This document shows, piece by piece, positions 10,295 to 23,200 of a stretch of DNA of 25,000 nucleotides. The stretch's first letter is position 1. Every line of letters begins with the position of its first letter. Source of the DNA: Chrysomallon squamiferum (taxonomy: Eukaryota; Mollusca; Gastropoda; Neomphalida; Peltospiridae); contig CM022677.1 of assembly GCA_012295275.1 (NCBI GenBank), positions 27,998,048-28,023,047 of the forward strand. The letters run 5' to 3'. A program made the translations under genes and the position numbers. A model generated the notes under the pieces. The model worked only from the letters and a program-made list of their open reading frames with translations, made no database searches and was not told the origin of the DNA.

Positions 10295-10519
10295 TTTAAG
10301 TAATAAATAAAGACATAAATAAATATGATACATTCTATGTTTGATTCATTACACTGTAAAAGAAAGTACCACAGCAGTAACTATAAATGCCACCATTACT
10401 ACGACTACATCATTACTACAAATAGAACTACAGCTTCACTGACATCCCATTAATACTCTGCTGCTACTGCAAGCCAAAACTACTGTTAAGACGTTTGAAT
10501 GACCAAACTTTCGGAGATT
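10291..10519. other. No gene seen; presumed intron
   Basis: AT-rich sequence with degenerate ACT/CTA triplets at 10390-10490. It lies between the sushi and PAN-like exons of the degenerate minus-strand locus. Confidence 0.4.
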
Positions 10520-10616
10520 CATCTCTCTCTCTGTCTCTCTTTCAACTCTCTCTCTCTCTTTCTCTCTCTCTCTCTTTCTCTCTATCTCTCATATCTCTCT
10601 CACTCACTCTCTCTCT
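10520..10616. repeat. CT-rich low-complexity tract
   Basis: Impure (TC)n with TTTC, TATC and CACTCA interruptions. It leads into the 21-bp repeat that starts about 35 bases further on. Confidence 0.85.
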
Positions 10617-10650
10617 GGGTCGTTGTGTCTGTATTTGATTCTAATAATCT

Positions 10651-10880
10651 ACCTGTCTCTCTAATCAATCTACCTGACTCTCTAATCAATCTACCTTCTG
10701 TCCAATCAATCTACCTGTCTGTCCAATCAATCTACCTGTCTCTCTAATAAATCTACCTGTCTCTCCAATCAGTATACCTGTCTCTCTAATCAATCTACCT
10801 GTCTCTCTAATCAAACTACCTATCTCTCTAATCAATCTACCTGTCTCTCTAATCAATCTACCTGTCTCTCTAATCCCTCC
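10651..10880. repeat. 21-bp minisatellite, 11 copies
   Basis: Unit ACCTGTCTCTCTAATCAATC followed by T, with units starting at 10651, 10672, 10693, 10713, 10734 and so on to 10860; one unit is 20 nt. Because 21 is a multiple of three, frames stay open: the minus strand reads a heptad of the type RETGRLI at 10686-10907. That frame lacks an ATG at its start and any conserved flank, so it is treated as an artefact of unit length. Confidence 0.95.
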
Positions 10881-12105
<1,225 letters not shown>

Positions 12106-12602
12106 ACCATAGTTATACTAACATTAGCTTATACCACAGTTATACTAACATTAGCTTATACCACAGTTATACTAACATTACCTTATACCACAGTTATACT
12201 AACATTAGCTTATACCACAGTTATACTAACATTAGCTTATACCACAGTTATACTAACATTACCTTATACCACAGTTATACTAACATTAGCTTATACCACA
12301 GTTATACTAACATTAGCTTATACCACAGTTATACTAACATTACCTTATACCACAGTTATACTAACATTAGCTTATACCACAGTTATACTAACATTAGCTT
12401 ATACCACAGTTATACTAACATTAGCTTATACCACAGTTATACTAACATTAGCTTATACCACAGTTATACTAACATTACCTTATACCACAGTTATACTAAC
12501 ATTACCTTATACCACAGTTATACTAACATTAGCTTATACCACAGTTATACTAACATTAGCTTATACCACAGTTATACTAACATTAGCTTATACCACAGTT
12601 GT
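12106..12602. repeat. 27-bp minisatellite, 18 copies
   Basis: Unit ACATTAGCTTATACCACAGT then TATACTA, very homogeneous. The only regular variant is G or C in ATTAGCTTA/ATTACCTTA. In plus order the units read GGC GGC GGC GGGG CC GGG, so the first nine follow an 81-bp three-unit period. Every unit contains TACTAAC and CCACAG on the plus strand, which resemble a branch point and a 3' splice site. Confidence 0.97.
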
Positions 12603-12776
12603 TATACATTATCATAACGCAGCGTGAAATGGTTTTATCTAAATATATTCGTATGGCACGTCTAGTAGTTTTGACATTTGCATTTCGTTAAATTAACGTT
12701 ATTACGTATTTGTTTAAAGTTAAGAGATAACATACACTGATTCACTAAATTAACATTATTACGTATCTTTTTCTTT

Positions 12777-12778
<2 letters not shown>

Positions 12779-12832
<54 letters not shown>
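12779..12832. repeat. Poly(T) tract, about 54 nt
   Basis: A pure T run preceded by TTCTTTTC. It could be the poly(A) tail of a minus-strand retroinsert, but no element body is recognisable to its right and no clean target-site duplication was found. Confidence 0.95.
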
Positions 12833-12834
<2 letters not shown>

Positions 12835-12885
12835 TTCCGTGCTAAGCTGTTCCACCAAACAAAGAAAATCACACATTTCAGGAAA

Positions 12886-13197
12886 CAGACACAACAAACA
12901 GAAGGATGTAAGCGGGCTTATGGAGAGTAGTACATCACAGAAACAAACAGAAGGATGTAAGCGGGTTTCTGGAGAGTAGGACACCACAGACACAAACAGA
13001 AGGATGTAAGCGGGTTTCTGGAGAGTAGGACATCACAGAAACAAACAGAAGGATGTAAGCGGGTTTCTGGAGAGTAGGACATCACAGAAACAAACAGAAG
13101 GATGTAAGCGGGTTTCTGGAGAGTAGGACATCACAGAAACAAACAGAAGGATGTAAGCGGGTTGATGGAGAGCAGGACATCACAGAAACAAACAGAA
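12886..13197. repeat. 49-bp minisatellite, about 6 copies
   Basis: Units start at 12901, 12950, 12999, 13048, 13097 and 13146, each GAAGGATGTAAGCGGGTTTC followed by TGGAGAGTAGGACATCACAG and AAACAAACA. First and last copies diverge most. No coding content is supported. Confidence 0.95.
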
Positions 13198-13236
13198 CGG
13201 ACGATGGCTACAGCAGGACAACATTAGCGACATCAC

Positions 13237-13292
13237 GTAGACGCTTTCTGGTAGACGCTTTCAAGTAGACGCTTTCAAGTAGACGTTTTCTG
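13237..13292. repeat. 14-bp tandem repeat, 4 copies
   Basis: Unit GTAGACGCTTTCAA, with TG ending in the outer copies. The minus-strand frame across 13208-13399 is open but starts on TTG and has no recognisable domain. Confidence 0.9.
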
Positions 13293-13599
13293 GAGACAGT
13301 CAGCTGATAATGAGAGGACAGGTCGCTGTGTATACGCGAGGGATACACTGAAATATACACAGAACCTACAACAGAGTATTGTATAACTACTGCAACCAAT
13401 GAAAAGCACTACATGATAAAACTTTGCACAGGAACCTTTTTGGATGCACAGAAAAACACAGTAACATTTGTTACAGTAATAAAATGCAATACACGTCTGA
13501 GCCGAAAAAAAACCAAAACCAGATAAACACTGAGCAGATGATTAACATGAACTTTTTGTTTCACATAAGCCAACATATATATGAGTGTGTGTATGTCTA
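13293..13599. other. No gene recognised; presumed intron
   Basis: Unique sequence with somewhat higher GC at 13300-13350. A pyrimidine-rich acceptor-like site (ATATTTCAG, minus strand) occurs near 13352, but the following frame could not be linked to a domain. An exon converting phase 0 (PAN end) to phase 1 (sushi start) should lie between the two and was not found. Confidence 0.4.
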
Positions 13600-13727
<128 letters not shown>

Positions 13728-13813
13728 TTTACATTTAATAATAATAGATGATGATGACAGCAAAATTTTATATATATATATATATGGTTTCATTTTATTT
13801 CTTTTCGACTTAC

Positions 13814-13957
13814 CTCTGGTAGAGACCGTTTTTCAACAAACACTTCACCAGGGACAGGAGATATCAGAGTCGTTGTCGATGTCGTGCTATCGCCAGAATT
13901 TGACACACACTGTCTTGTGACGGTGTTGTAGTTCAACGATTTACACAAAGGTCGACA
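13814..13957 (-). pseudogene. PAN/apple-like exon of the degenerate minus-strand locus
   Basis: The minus strand encodes [17 protein letters not shown], then VSNSGDSTTSTTTLISPVPG and EVFVEKRSLPE, ending at a consensus donor GAG|GTAAGT (13814/13813). C..LCKSLNYN.....C followed later by an aromatic-x-EK(R) segment is the C-terminal half of a PAN/apple-like domain, an extracellular protein- or glycan-binding fold. The N-terminal half is missing: the frame meets TGA at 13961-13963 and immediately upstream is a 320-bp pyrimidine microsatellite with no AG for an acceptor. It is assigned to the same locus as the sushi exon at 9990-10170 by strand and order. Domain identity rests on motif only. Confidence 0.5.
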
Positions 13958-14277
13958 GAGTCAGAGACATACAGAGACAGAGACAGATACATACACAGAG
14001 ACAGAGAGAGACATATAGAGAGAGAGAGAGACAGAGACAGATACATACACAGAGACAGAGAGAGACATATAGAGACAGAGACAGAGAGACAGAGAGAGAC
14101 AGAGACAGAGACATACACAGAGAGAGACAGAGAGACATATAGAGACAGAGACAGAGAGACAGAGAGAGACAGACAGAGACAGAGACAGACACACAGAGAG
14201 ACAGAGAGAGACACACAGAGAGACAGAGACAGAGAGACAGAGACAGAGACATACACACAGAGAGACAGAGAGAGAGT
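13958..14277. repeat. (GAGACA)n compound repeat abutting the PAN-like exon
   Basis: Mixed GAGA, GACA, CATACA and CATATAGA units with a larger duplicated block (about 75 nt, 13966-14040 and following). On the minus strand it is a pyrimidine-rich tract with no AG dinucleotide. All three minus frames are largely open (Ser-Leu-Cys-Val mixtures), which is a property of the repeat. Confidence 0.95.
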
Positions 14278-14428
14278 TCAGTTTTCTCACGGAGGTTCTG
14301 AGGTGTTTGAGGTGACATGTTGTTTATGTAGAAATGTCTTCACCTGGGTTCTGTTTACTTTTTTCAAAGACAAAAATATATCTTGTTGTCACTTCCGTTC
14401 ATTGAACGGTTATTATTGTCAGATATTT

Positions 14429-14500
14429 CTATTGTATAATCCTTGATACACAAAATGACAGTCGAGTAACAGTAAGTTCAAGGATGAGAAACATTGACAT
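14429..14500 (-). other. Possible signal-peptide exon of the degenerate locus (weak)
   Basis: A 23-codon minus-strand frame, MSMFLILELTVTRLSFCVSR and then IIQ, looks like a secretory leader and lies upstream of the PAN-like exon on the same strand. A GTATCA donor-like site follows the Cys codon. The open frame is short, the hydrophobic core is brief, and no promoter is visible, so this is only a candidate first exon. Confidence 0.15.
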
Positions 14501-14597
14501 TCGTTTTAATAATTTATAATTGTTCTCTTGCCAACGATCAATTTTTCAGTGTATTTGTCACCCTTTCGAGAAGAAAAATGTTTCCAGACACATACCC

Positions 14598-14772
14598 AGC
14601 CCCCCCCACAAACACAGAGACACACAGACACACATACACATACACCCACACACACACACCCAGACACACAGACACATACACACAGACACCCACACAGATA
14701 CACACAGACACACACACACACATACACAGACACCCCTGCACACACACAGACACACACGCACACATACACAGA

Positions 14773-14852
<80 letters not shown>
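14598..14852. repeat. CA-rich compound repeat
   Basis: (CA)n with frequent GACA, CATACA and CACCC interruptions; pure at 14773-14809 and 14822-14852. Frames rich in His/Thr or Cys/Val are artefacts. Confidence 0.95.
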
Positions 14853-14855
<3 letters not shown>

Positions 14856-15162
14856 CAAGTCTAAATATATAAGTCTCTGTTTATATAAATTATGTGTATG
14901 ATTTTATCTTTTTGTTTACTTTCATATTCTTTAATAAAGATAGTGTTTGCAAAACAAATTGAAACCTGCTGAGAAAAAGTTTGGGGTTTCGGATAAAAAA
15001 TAAATAGAGTTAAAATGAAATGTTCAACGTGGTTCGGTCTCATTTACTAAATAAAATATATATATATATATATATATATAAGCAAACGCACACACATACA
15101 CACTCACAAGTACGCACGCATACCTATGAATATACAAAAGTCATTCTCTGAAGTAAAACGTG
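14853..15162. other. Spacer between the two minus-strand paralogues, no gene seen
   Basis: AT-rich, with a TA run at 15056-15080 and CACA/CATA sequence at 15088-15125. It is the presumed 3' flank of the intact paralogue. Confidence 0.45.
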
Positions 15163-15168
15163 TTTATT
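15163..15168 (-). terminator. Poly(A) signal of the sushi-galectin gene
   Basis: AATAAA on the minus strand, 156 bases after the stop codon. It is the first exact hexamer downstream of the stop. Confidence 0.55.
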
Positions 15169-15324
15169 TGCAGTATTCAAAAACCGTAACATTATTACAG
15201 TCTCTTCTCTGTTCTAGACATTCGAGTTAAAATAATAATTATAACGTTCACACATTCTGAGAAAATGTAAAAGTGTTTTCTTTACATTTCTGTGTTTAAC
15301 TGGTGATGTTTCTTATTCAGTATT

Positions 15325-15444
15325 TTAAAAAAGGCTTTGGACGGTCATGTTACCATGCACTACGGTGGAGTTGATGGCTCTCTCTACTATGACGTTGTTG
15401 TTAGGAACAGTGTAGTTGTAGCAGTGGTATCCCTCTACTGCTAC
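15325..15444 (-). CDS. Sushi-galectin secreted protein, last galectin exon
   Basis: Acceptor TTGTTCTAG, phase 0, then VAVEGYHCYNYTVP, NNNVIVERAINSTVVHG and NMTVQSLF, ending with TAA at 15325-15327. This is the C-terminal galectin segment: the pattern V-x-V-x-G-x-H...Y, then the last beta strand with V-x-G-x-x-T-V-Q. The stop and the bases after it align with the degenerate paralogue at 9600-9615. Two N-glycosylation sequons (NST, NMT) and one at NYT fit a secreted or extracellular galectin rather than a cytosolic one. Confidence 0.85.
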   Translation of the reverse strand, partial: VAVEGYHCYNYTVPNNNVIVERAINSTVVHGNMTVQSLF

Positions 15445-15449
15445 CTAGA

Positions 15450-15540
15450 ACAATAATAATAATGATGATGATGATGATTACGATGATGGTGATGGTGATA
15501 ATAATGATAATAATATGATTATGGAAATAATGCATAAGTT
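15450..15540. repeat. (AAT)n(GAT)n compound microsatellite at the galectin acceptor
   Basis: AAT triplets then GAT and GGTGAT triplets directly upstream (minus sense) of the last galectin exon, in the same order as at the matching acceptor in the degenerate paralogue. Confidence 0.9.
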
Positions 15541-15635
15541 TATATTCATTATTATTATTATATATATGAATATCTGTATGTATACTTGTCTCCCCTATCT
15601 TAATAATAATGAATATAAACACAGACACACACATT

Positions 15636-15667
<32 letters not shown>

Positions 15668-15950
15668 AAAAAAGGGATAGATAGGTAGATGCCAAGATAG
15701 CTACATATTTATACTGACTGATAGAAAATGTTAACAATCATGTATTCATATTGATAGAAAGAGAATCACAGTAAGATAGATACAGAGATATAGAAGTAGA
15801 GAGATATAGTTTAATGAGCTAGATGGCTAGAATAGATAGACCGACAGACAGACAGAAAGACCGATGATATAGTTAAACAGAAAGACAGATAGTTGCTAGA
15901 TAATAGAAAGGCTGAGAGGTAGACAGACAGGTGTACGGATATATTAATAC
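15541..15950 (-). other. Intron between galectin exons
   Basis: Holds an ATT run near 15548-15562, (CA)n at 15640-15667 and loose GATA/GACA copies at 15675-15930. The donor is GTATTA at 15950 and the acceptor lies at 15445-15446. No further exon was seen. Confidence 0.7.
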
Positions 15951-16155
15951 CTTGAACGTGTTGACCTGCAGGGTTATATTCAGTGTGAAGGTATCACCGG
16001 GTCGAAGAGGAAATGAGGAAGCGTTGGTGGAATTTAACCATTGATCATTAAACTTAGAGTTGAAAATGACGTCGTTTTGTCGATCTTTGTCGGACTTGAA
16101 CGTCACTTTGAAGTGCATAAAGATGTCAGCGCCTCCTTGCAGATTCACTGCAAAC
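15951..16155 (-). CDS. Sushi-galectin secreted protein, central galectin exon
   Basis: A 205-nt exon, acceptor TTTAAG (phase 2) and donor AAG|GTATTA (phase 0). It encodes FAVNLQGGADIFMHFKVTFK, then QNDVIFNSKFNDQWLNS and SSFPLRPGDTFTLNITLQ, ending VNTFK. This is the galectin carbohydrate-recognition core: HF at the HFNPRF position, the N of VxxN, the conserved Trp, then FP..PG..F.L.I. The His, Asn and Trp contacts are kept, but the canonical HxNxR reads HFKVT and the E and R after the Trp are replaced by polar residues. Sugar preference is therefore probably altered or lost. The family is clear; ligand binding is inference. Confidence 0.88.
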
Positions 16156-16234
16156 CTTAAACATAACTCATTAATTTTACATTTGTGTGTGTTTATGTAT
16201 TATATGTATGTATTATATGTGTGTATTATATGTG

Positions 16235-16283
16235 TGTATTATGTATGTATGTATGTATGTATGTATGTATGTATGTATGTATA
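16235..16283. repeat. (GTAT)n microsatellite in intron
   Basis: About ten ATGT/GTAT units in the intron between the first and central galectin exons. Cys-Met-Tyr-Val frames are artefacts. Confidence 0.9.
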
Positions 16284-16480
16284 TAATACTTTTTCTTGCG
16301 AAGGAAAGTAGGCCTAGTACACGAGTAAGTGAGCAGGATAAATCTGACGTCTACAAACAAAACGAGATGATCAGAAAGTATATAAATTATCCCACATCCA
16401 AACGAAACGAAACGAGAACAAAAGAGATAAAACAAACAAACAGAAATCAAAGAAAGAAAGAAAGAAAAATATTTTCTTAC

Positions 16481-16575
16481 ACGCTGCTCGCTTGGTCTGT
16501 TTCCGCCTTCAGATGCATTTCCCAATCACTTGACAGAGGCGATGGAACCTGAAAGTCTCGATGACCACGAAAAGT
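16481..16575 (-). CDS. Sushi-galectin secreted protein, first galectin exon
   Basis: A 95-nt exon with acceptor TTGTTGTAG at 16576-16577 (phase 0) and donor GCGT|GTAAGA (phase 2), encoding TFRGHRDFQVPSPLSSDWEM and HLKAETDQASSV. It joins the neighbouring exons in frame to make the N-terminal beta strands of the galectin domain (a strand, a loop, then W-x-M-x-L-K-A as the second strand). The acceptor has a (GTT)n microsatellite in place of a normal polypyrimidine tract. Confidence 0.8.
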
Positions 16576-16577
16576 CT

Positions 16578-16579
<2 letters not shown>

Positions 16580-16612
<33 letters not shown>

Positions 16613-16660
16613 AATAATGATAATGATAATGATAATAATGATAATAATAATAATAATAAT
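16580..16660. repeat. (CAA)n(AAT/GAT)n microsatellite at a galectin acceptor
   Basis: About 11 CAA triplets followed by AAT and GATAAT units. On the minus strand it forms the sequence immediately before the acceptor of the first galectin exon. Confidence 0.95.
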
Positions 16661-16788
16661 GACAACGAAAAGGACAACAACAAACAGTAGAACATGATCA
16701 TGTTACCTTTTTTATATGTTAGTATAACATTTAACAGCGACAATACAAATATTAATGATTATAATGACGACGATGACGATGTTGATAC

Positions 16789-16976
16789 CTCGTTAGTCCA
16801 CTCCACTCGTTTACACTGACCATAACCAACCCATTTCCCAGTCGACATACACGTCACGCTTGAGTTGGTTCCAAAAAAGCGGAAAAACTCGTCACACGTC
16901 ACTGACCCAACACTGCCAACAACCGTAGAATTGCAAATCACGTGACCATTGTCTACTGTTCGGTTTCCGCAGCTAA
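16789..16976 (-). CDS. Sushi-galectin secreted protein, sushi/CCP exon
   Basis: A 188-nt exon, acceptor TTTTTACAG (phase 1) and donor GAG|GTATCA (phase 0). It encodes SCGNRTVDNGHVICNSTVVG, then SVGSVTCDEFFRFFGTNSS, then VTCMSTGKWVGYGQCKR and VEWTNE. Four sushi cysteines, the FFGTNSSVTC approach to Cys3 and the GKW..GQC end are present; one extra Cys lies at ...VIC. The module is typical in length, about 57 residues. Sushi domains are extracellular protein-binding modules. Upstream exons (leader, probably a PAN-like domain by comparison with the neighbouring locus) are not in the window, so this CDS is 5' partial. Total visible product is about 201 residues. Confidence 0.88.
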
Positions 16977-17214
16977 CTGTAAAAAGTACTGTAATTTTAG
17001 ACAAAGAAAAATAAAATATCATTAAAGTCAGATAAGGTTTTTAATTTTAAAAAATACGAGAAGTAAAACGAAATGAACTTAGCCATTATAGTCACTGGTC
17101 TTGTAAGCACGGTATATTTTTAAGAGCTTTAAATATCGTTTTAAATCCTAGAAGCTGTCGTTGCTTATAAGTTCCTAATCTACATGATGCCAGTGAATCC
17201 ACGTAGGGTTAATA
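16977..17214 (-). other. Intron start upstream of the sushi exon, no exon seen
   Basis: Unique AT-rich sequence between the sushi exon and the satellite. No acceptor-bounded exon with domain content was recognised. Confidence 0.5.
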
Positions 17215-20200
17215 GACTACATTAATACACACTACATTAATACACACTACATTAATACACACTACATTAATACACTCTACATTAATACACACTACATTAA
17301 TACACTCTACATTAATACACTACATTAATACACACTACATTAATACACTACATTAATACACTACATTAATACACTCTACATTAATACACACTACATTAAT
17401 ACACTCTACATTAATACACACTACATTAATACACACTACATTAATACACTCTACATTAATACACACTACATTAATACACACTACATTAATACACTACATT
17501 AATACACTCTACATTAATACACACACTACATTAATACACACTACATTAATACACACTACATTAATACACACTACATTAATACACACTACATTAATACACA
17601 CTACATTAATACACACACTACATTAATACACACTACATTACTACATTAATACACACTACATTAATACACACACTACATTAATACTACATTAATACACACT
17701 ACATTAATACACACTACATTAATACACACTACATTAATACACTACATTAATACACACTACATTAATACACACTACATTAATACACACTACATTAATACAC
17801 ACTACATTAATACACACTACATTAATACACACTACATTAATACACTACACACACATTAATACATTAATACACACTACATTAATACACTCTAACACACACT
17901 ACATTAATACACACTACATTAATACACACTACATTAATACACTCTACATTAATACACACTACATTAATACACACACTACATTAATACACACACTACATTA
18001 ATACACACTACATTAATACACACTACATTAATACACACTACATTAATACACTCTACATTAATACATTACATTAATACACACTACATTAATACACACTACA
18101 TTAATACACACTACATTAATACACACTACACTACATTAATACACACTACATTAATATACTCTAATACACACTACATTAATACACACTACATTAATACACA
18201 CTACATTAATACACACTACATTAATACACTACATTAATACACACTACATTAATACACACTACATTAATACACACTACATTAATACACACATTAATACATT
18301 AATGACACACACTACATTAATACACATACATTAATACACACTACATTAATACACACACTACATTAATACACACATTACATTAATACACACACTACATTAA
18401 TACACACTACATTAATACACACTACATTAATACACACTACATTAATACACTACATTAATACACACTACATTAATACACACTACATTAATACACACTACAT
18501 TAATACATACTACATTAATACACACTACATTAATACACACTACATTAATACACACTACATTAATACACTACATTAATACACACTACATTAATACACACTA
18601 CATTAATACACACACTACATTAATACACACACTACATTAATACACACTACATTAATACACACTACATTAATACACACACTACATTAATACACACTACATT
18701 AACATTAATACACACTACATTAATACACACACTACATTAATACACTACATTAATACACTACATTAATACACACATTACATTAATACACACTACATTAATA
18801 CACACTACATTAATACACACTACATTAATACACACACTACATTAATACACACTACATTAATACACACTACATTAATACACACTACATTACACACTACATT
18901 AATACTACATTAATACACACTACATTAACACTACATTAAATACATTAATACACACATTACATTAATACACACTACATTAATACACACTACATTAATACAC
19001 ACTACATTAATACACACTACATTAATACACACTACATTAATACACACTACATTAATACACACTACATTAATACACACTACATTAATACACACTACATTAA
19101 TACACACTACATTAATACACTACATTAATACACACTACATTAATACACACTACATTAATACACACTACATTAATACACACTACATTAATACACACTACAT
19201 TAATACACACACTACATTAATACACACTACATTAATACACTACATTAATACACACTACATTAATACACACTACATTAATACACTCTACATTAATACACAC
19301 ACTACATTAATACACACATTACATTAATACACACACTACATTAATACACACTACATTAATACACTCTACATTAATACACTCTACATTAATACACACTACA
19401 TTAATACACACTACATTAATACACACTACATTAATACACTACATTAATACACATTAATACACACTACATTAATACACACTACATTAATACACACATTAAT
19501 ACATTAATACACACTACATTAATACACTACATTAATACACACTACATTAATACACACTACATTAATACACTCTACATTAATACACTACATTAATAGACTC
19601 TACATTAATACACACTACATTAATACACACTACATTAGTACACTACATTAATACACACTACATTAATACACTACATTAATACACTACATTAATACGCTAC
19701 ATTAATACACTACATTAATACACTACATTAATACCCTACATTAATACACTACATTAATACACTACACTACATTAATACATTAATACACTACATTAATACG
19801 CTACATTAATACGCTACATTAATACACTACATTAATACACACTACATTAATACACACTACATTAATACTACACACTACATTAATACACTACATTAACACA
19901 CTACATTAATACACACTACATTAATACACACTACATTAATACACACTACATTAATACACACTACATTAATACACACTACATTAATACACACTACATTAAT
20001 ACACACTACATTAATACACACTACATTAATACACTCTACATTAATACACTACATTAATACACACTACATTAATACACTACACATTAATACACACACTCTA
20101 TTAATACACACATTACATTACATAATACACACTACATTACTACATTACACACTACATTAATACACTACATTAATACACGCTACATTAATACACACTACAT

Positions 20201-23200
20201 TAATACACACTACATTAATACACACACTACATTAATACACACTACATTAATACACACACTACATTAATACACACTACATTAATACACACTACATTAATAC
20301 ACACTACATTAATACACACTACATTAATACACACTACATTAATACACTCTACATTAATACACACACTACAATACATACACACACTACATTAATACATACA
20401 CTACATTAATACACTACATTAATACACACTACATTAATACACACTACATTAATTAATACACACTACATTAATACACACACTACATTAATACACACTACAT
20501 TAATACACACTACATTAATACACACTACATTAATACACTACATTAATACACACTACATTAATACACACTACATTAATACACACTACATTAATACACACTA
20601 CATTAATACACTCTACATTAATACACTACATTAATACACACTACATTAATACACACTACATTAATACACACACTACATTACACACTACATTAATACACAC
20701 TACACTACACACATACACACTACATTAATACACACTACATTAATAATACATTAATACACACATTACATTACATAATACACACACTACATTAATACACACA
20801 CATTATATTAATACATTAATACACTACATTAATACACACTACATTAATACACACTACATTAATACACTCTACATTAATACACACTACATTAATACACACT
20901 ACATTAATACACACTACATTAATACACACTACATTAATACACACTACATTAATACACACTACATTAATACACACACTACACAATACACACTACATTAATA
21001 CACACTACATTAATACACACACTACATTAATACACACACTACATTAATACACTACATTAATACACACTACATTAATACACACTACATTAATACACACTAC
21101 ATTAATACACACTACATTAATACACACTACATTAATACACACTACATTAATACACACTACATTAATACACACACATTAATACATTAATACATTAGCCGCA
21201 CATACACATTAATACACGCTACATTAATACACACTACATTAATACACACTACATTAATACACACTACATTAATACACACTACATTAATACACACTACATT
21301 AATACACACTACATTAATACACACTACATTAATACACTCTACATTAATACACACTACATTAATACTACACACTACATTAATACACACATACATTAATACA
21401 CACTACATTAATACACACTACATTAATACACACTACATTAATACACACTACATTAATACACACTACATTAATACACACTACATTAATACACACTACATTA
21501 ATACACTCTACATTAATACACACTACATTAATACACACACTACATTAATACACACATTACATTAATACACACTACATTAATACACACTACATTAATACAC
21601 ACATTAATACACACTACATTAATACACACTACATTAATACACACTACATTAATACACACATTACATTAATACACACACTACATTAATACACACACTACAT
21701 TAATACACACTACATTAATACACACTACATTAATACACACTACATTAATACACTACATTAATACACACTACATTAATACACACTACATTAATACACACTA
21801 CATTAATACACACACTACATTAATACACACACTACATTAATACACACTACATTAATACACACTACATTAATACACACTACATTAATACACACTACATTAA
21901 TACACACTACATTAATACACACACTACATTAATACACTACATTACACACACACAATAATAATACACACTACATTAATACACACTACATTAATACACTACA
22001 TTAATACACACTACATTAATACACTACATTAATACACACTACATTACATACACACTACATTAACACACACTACATTAATACACACTACATTAATACACTA
22101 CATTAATACACATACATTAATACACACTACATTAATACACACACACACTACATAATACACACTACATTAATACACACTACATTAATACACACTACATTAA
22201 TACACACTACATTAATACACACTACATTAATACACACTACATTAATACACACTACATTAATACACTCTACATTAATACACACTACATTAATACACTACAT
22301 TAATACACACACTACATTAATACACACTACATTAATACATTAATACACTACTACATTAATACACACTACATTAATACACACTACATTAATACACACTACA
22401 TTAATACACACTACATTAATACACTCTACATTAATACACACTACATTAACACACTACACATTAATACACACACTACATTAATACACACTACATTAATACA
22501 CACTACATTAATACACACTACATTAATACACACTACATTAATACACACACTACATTAATACACACTACATTACATTACATTAATACACACTACATTAATA
22601 CACACTACATTAATACACACTACATTAATACACACTACATTAATACACACTACATTAATACACACTACATTAATACACTACATTAATACACTCTACATTA
22701 ATACACACTACATTAATACACACACTACATTAATACACACTACATTAATACACACTACATTAATACACACTACATTAATACACACACTACATTAATACAC
22801 ACACTACATTAATACACACTACATTAATACACACTACATTACATACATTAATACACACTACATTAATACACACTACATTAATACATTACATTAATACACA
22901 CTACATTAATACACACATTAATACATACACACACTACATTAATACACACTACATTAATACACACTACATTAATACACTACATTAATACATACAATACATT
23001 ACATTAATACACACTACATTAATACACACTACATTACACTACATTAATACACACTACATTAATACACTACATTAATACACACTACATTAATACATACACA
23101 CTACATTAATACACACTACATTAATATACATTACACACTACATTAATACACACTACATTAATACACACTACATTAATACACTACATTAATACATACACAC

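Noticed and set aside
13208-13399. Minus-strand open frame with a hydrophobic start, considered as a leader exon
   Set aside because: The start is TTG, not ATG, and half of the frame is a 14-bp tandem repeat; no consistent splice phase with the PAN or sushi exons.
14494-14901. His/Thr-rich and Cys/Val-rich frames on both strands
   Set aside because: Translation of a CA-rich compound repeat; all frames are open because of composition.
21184-21393. Cysteine-rich repeat protein (CINVV units) on the minus strand
   Set aside because: It is a direct translation of the 15-bp satellite unit; frame breaks occur wherever 13- or 17-bp units appear.
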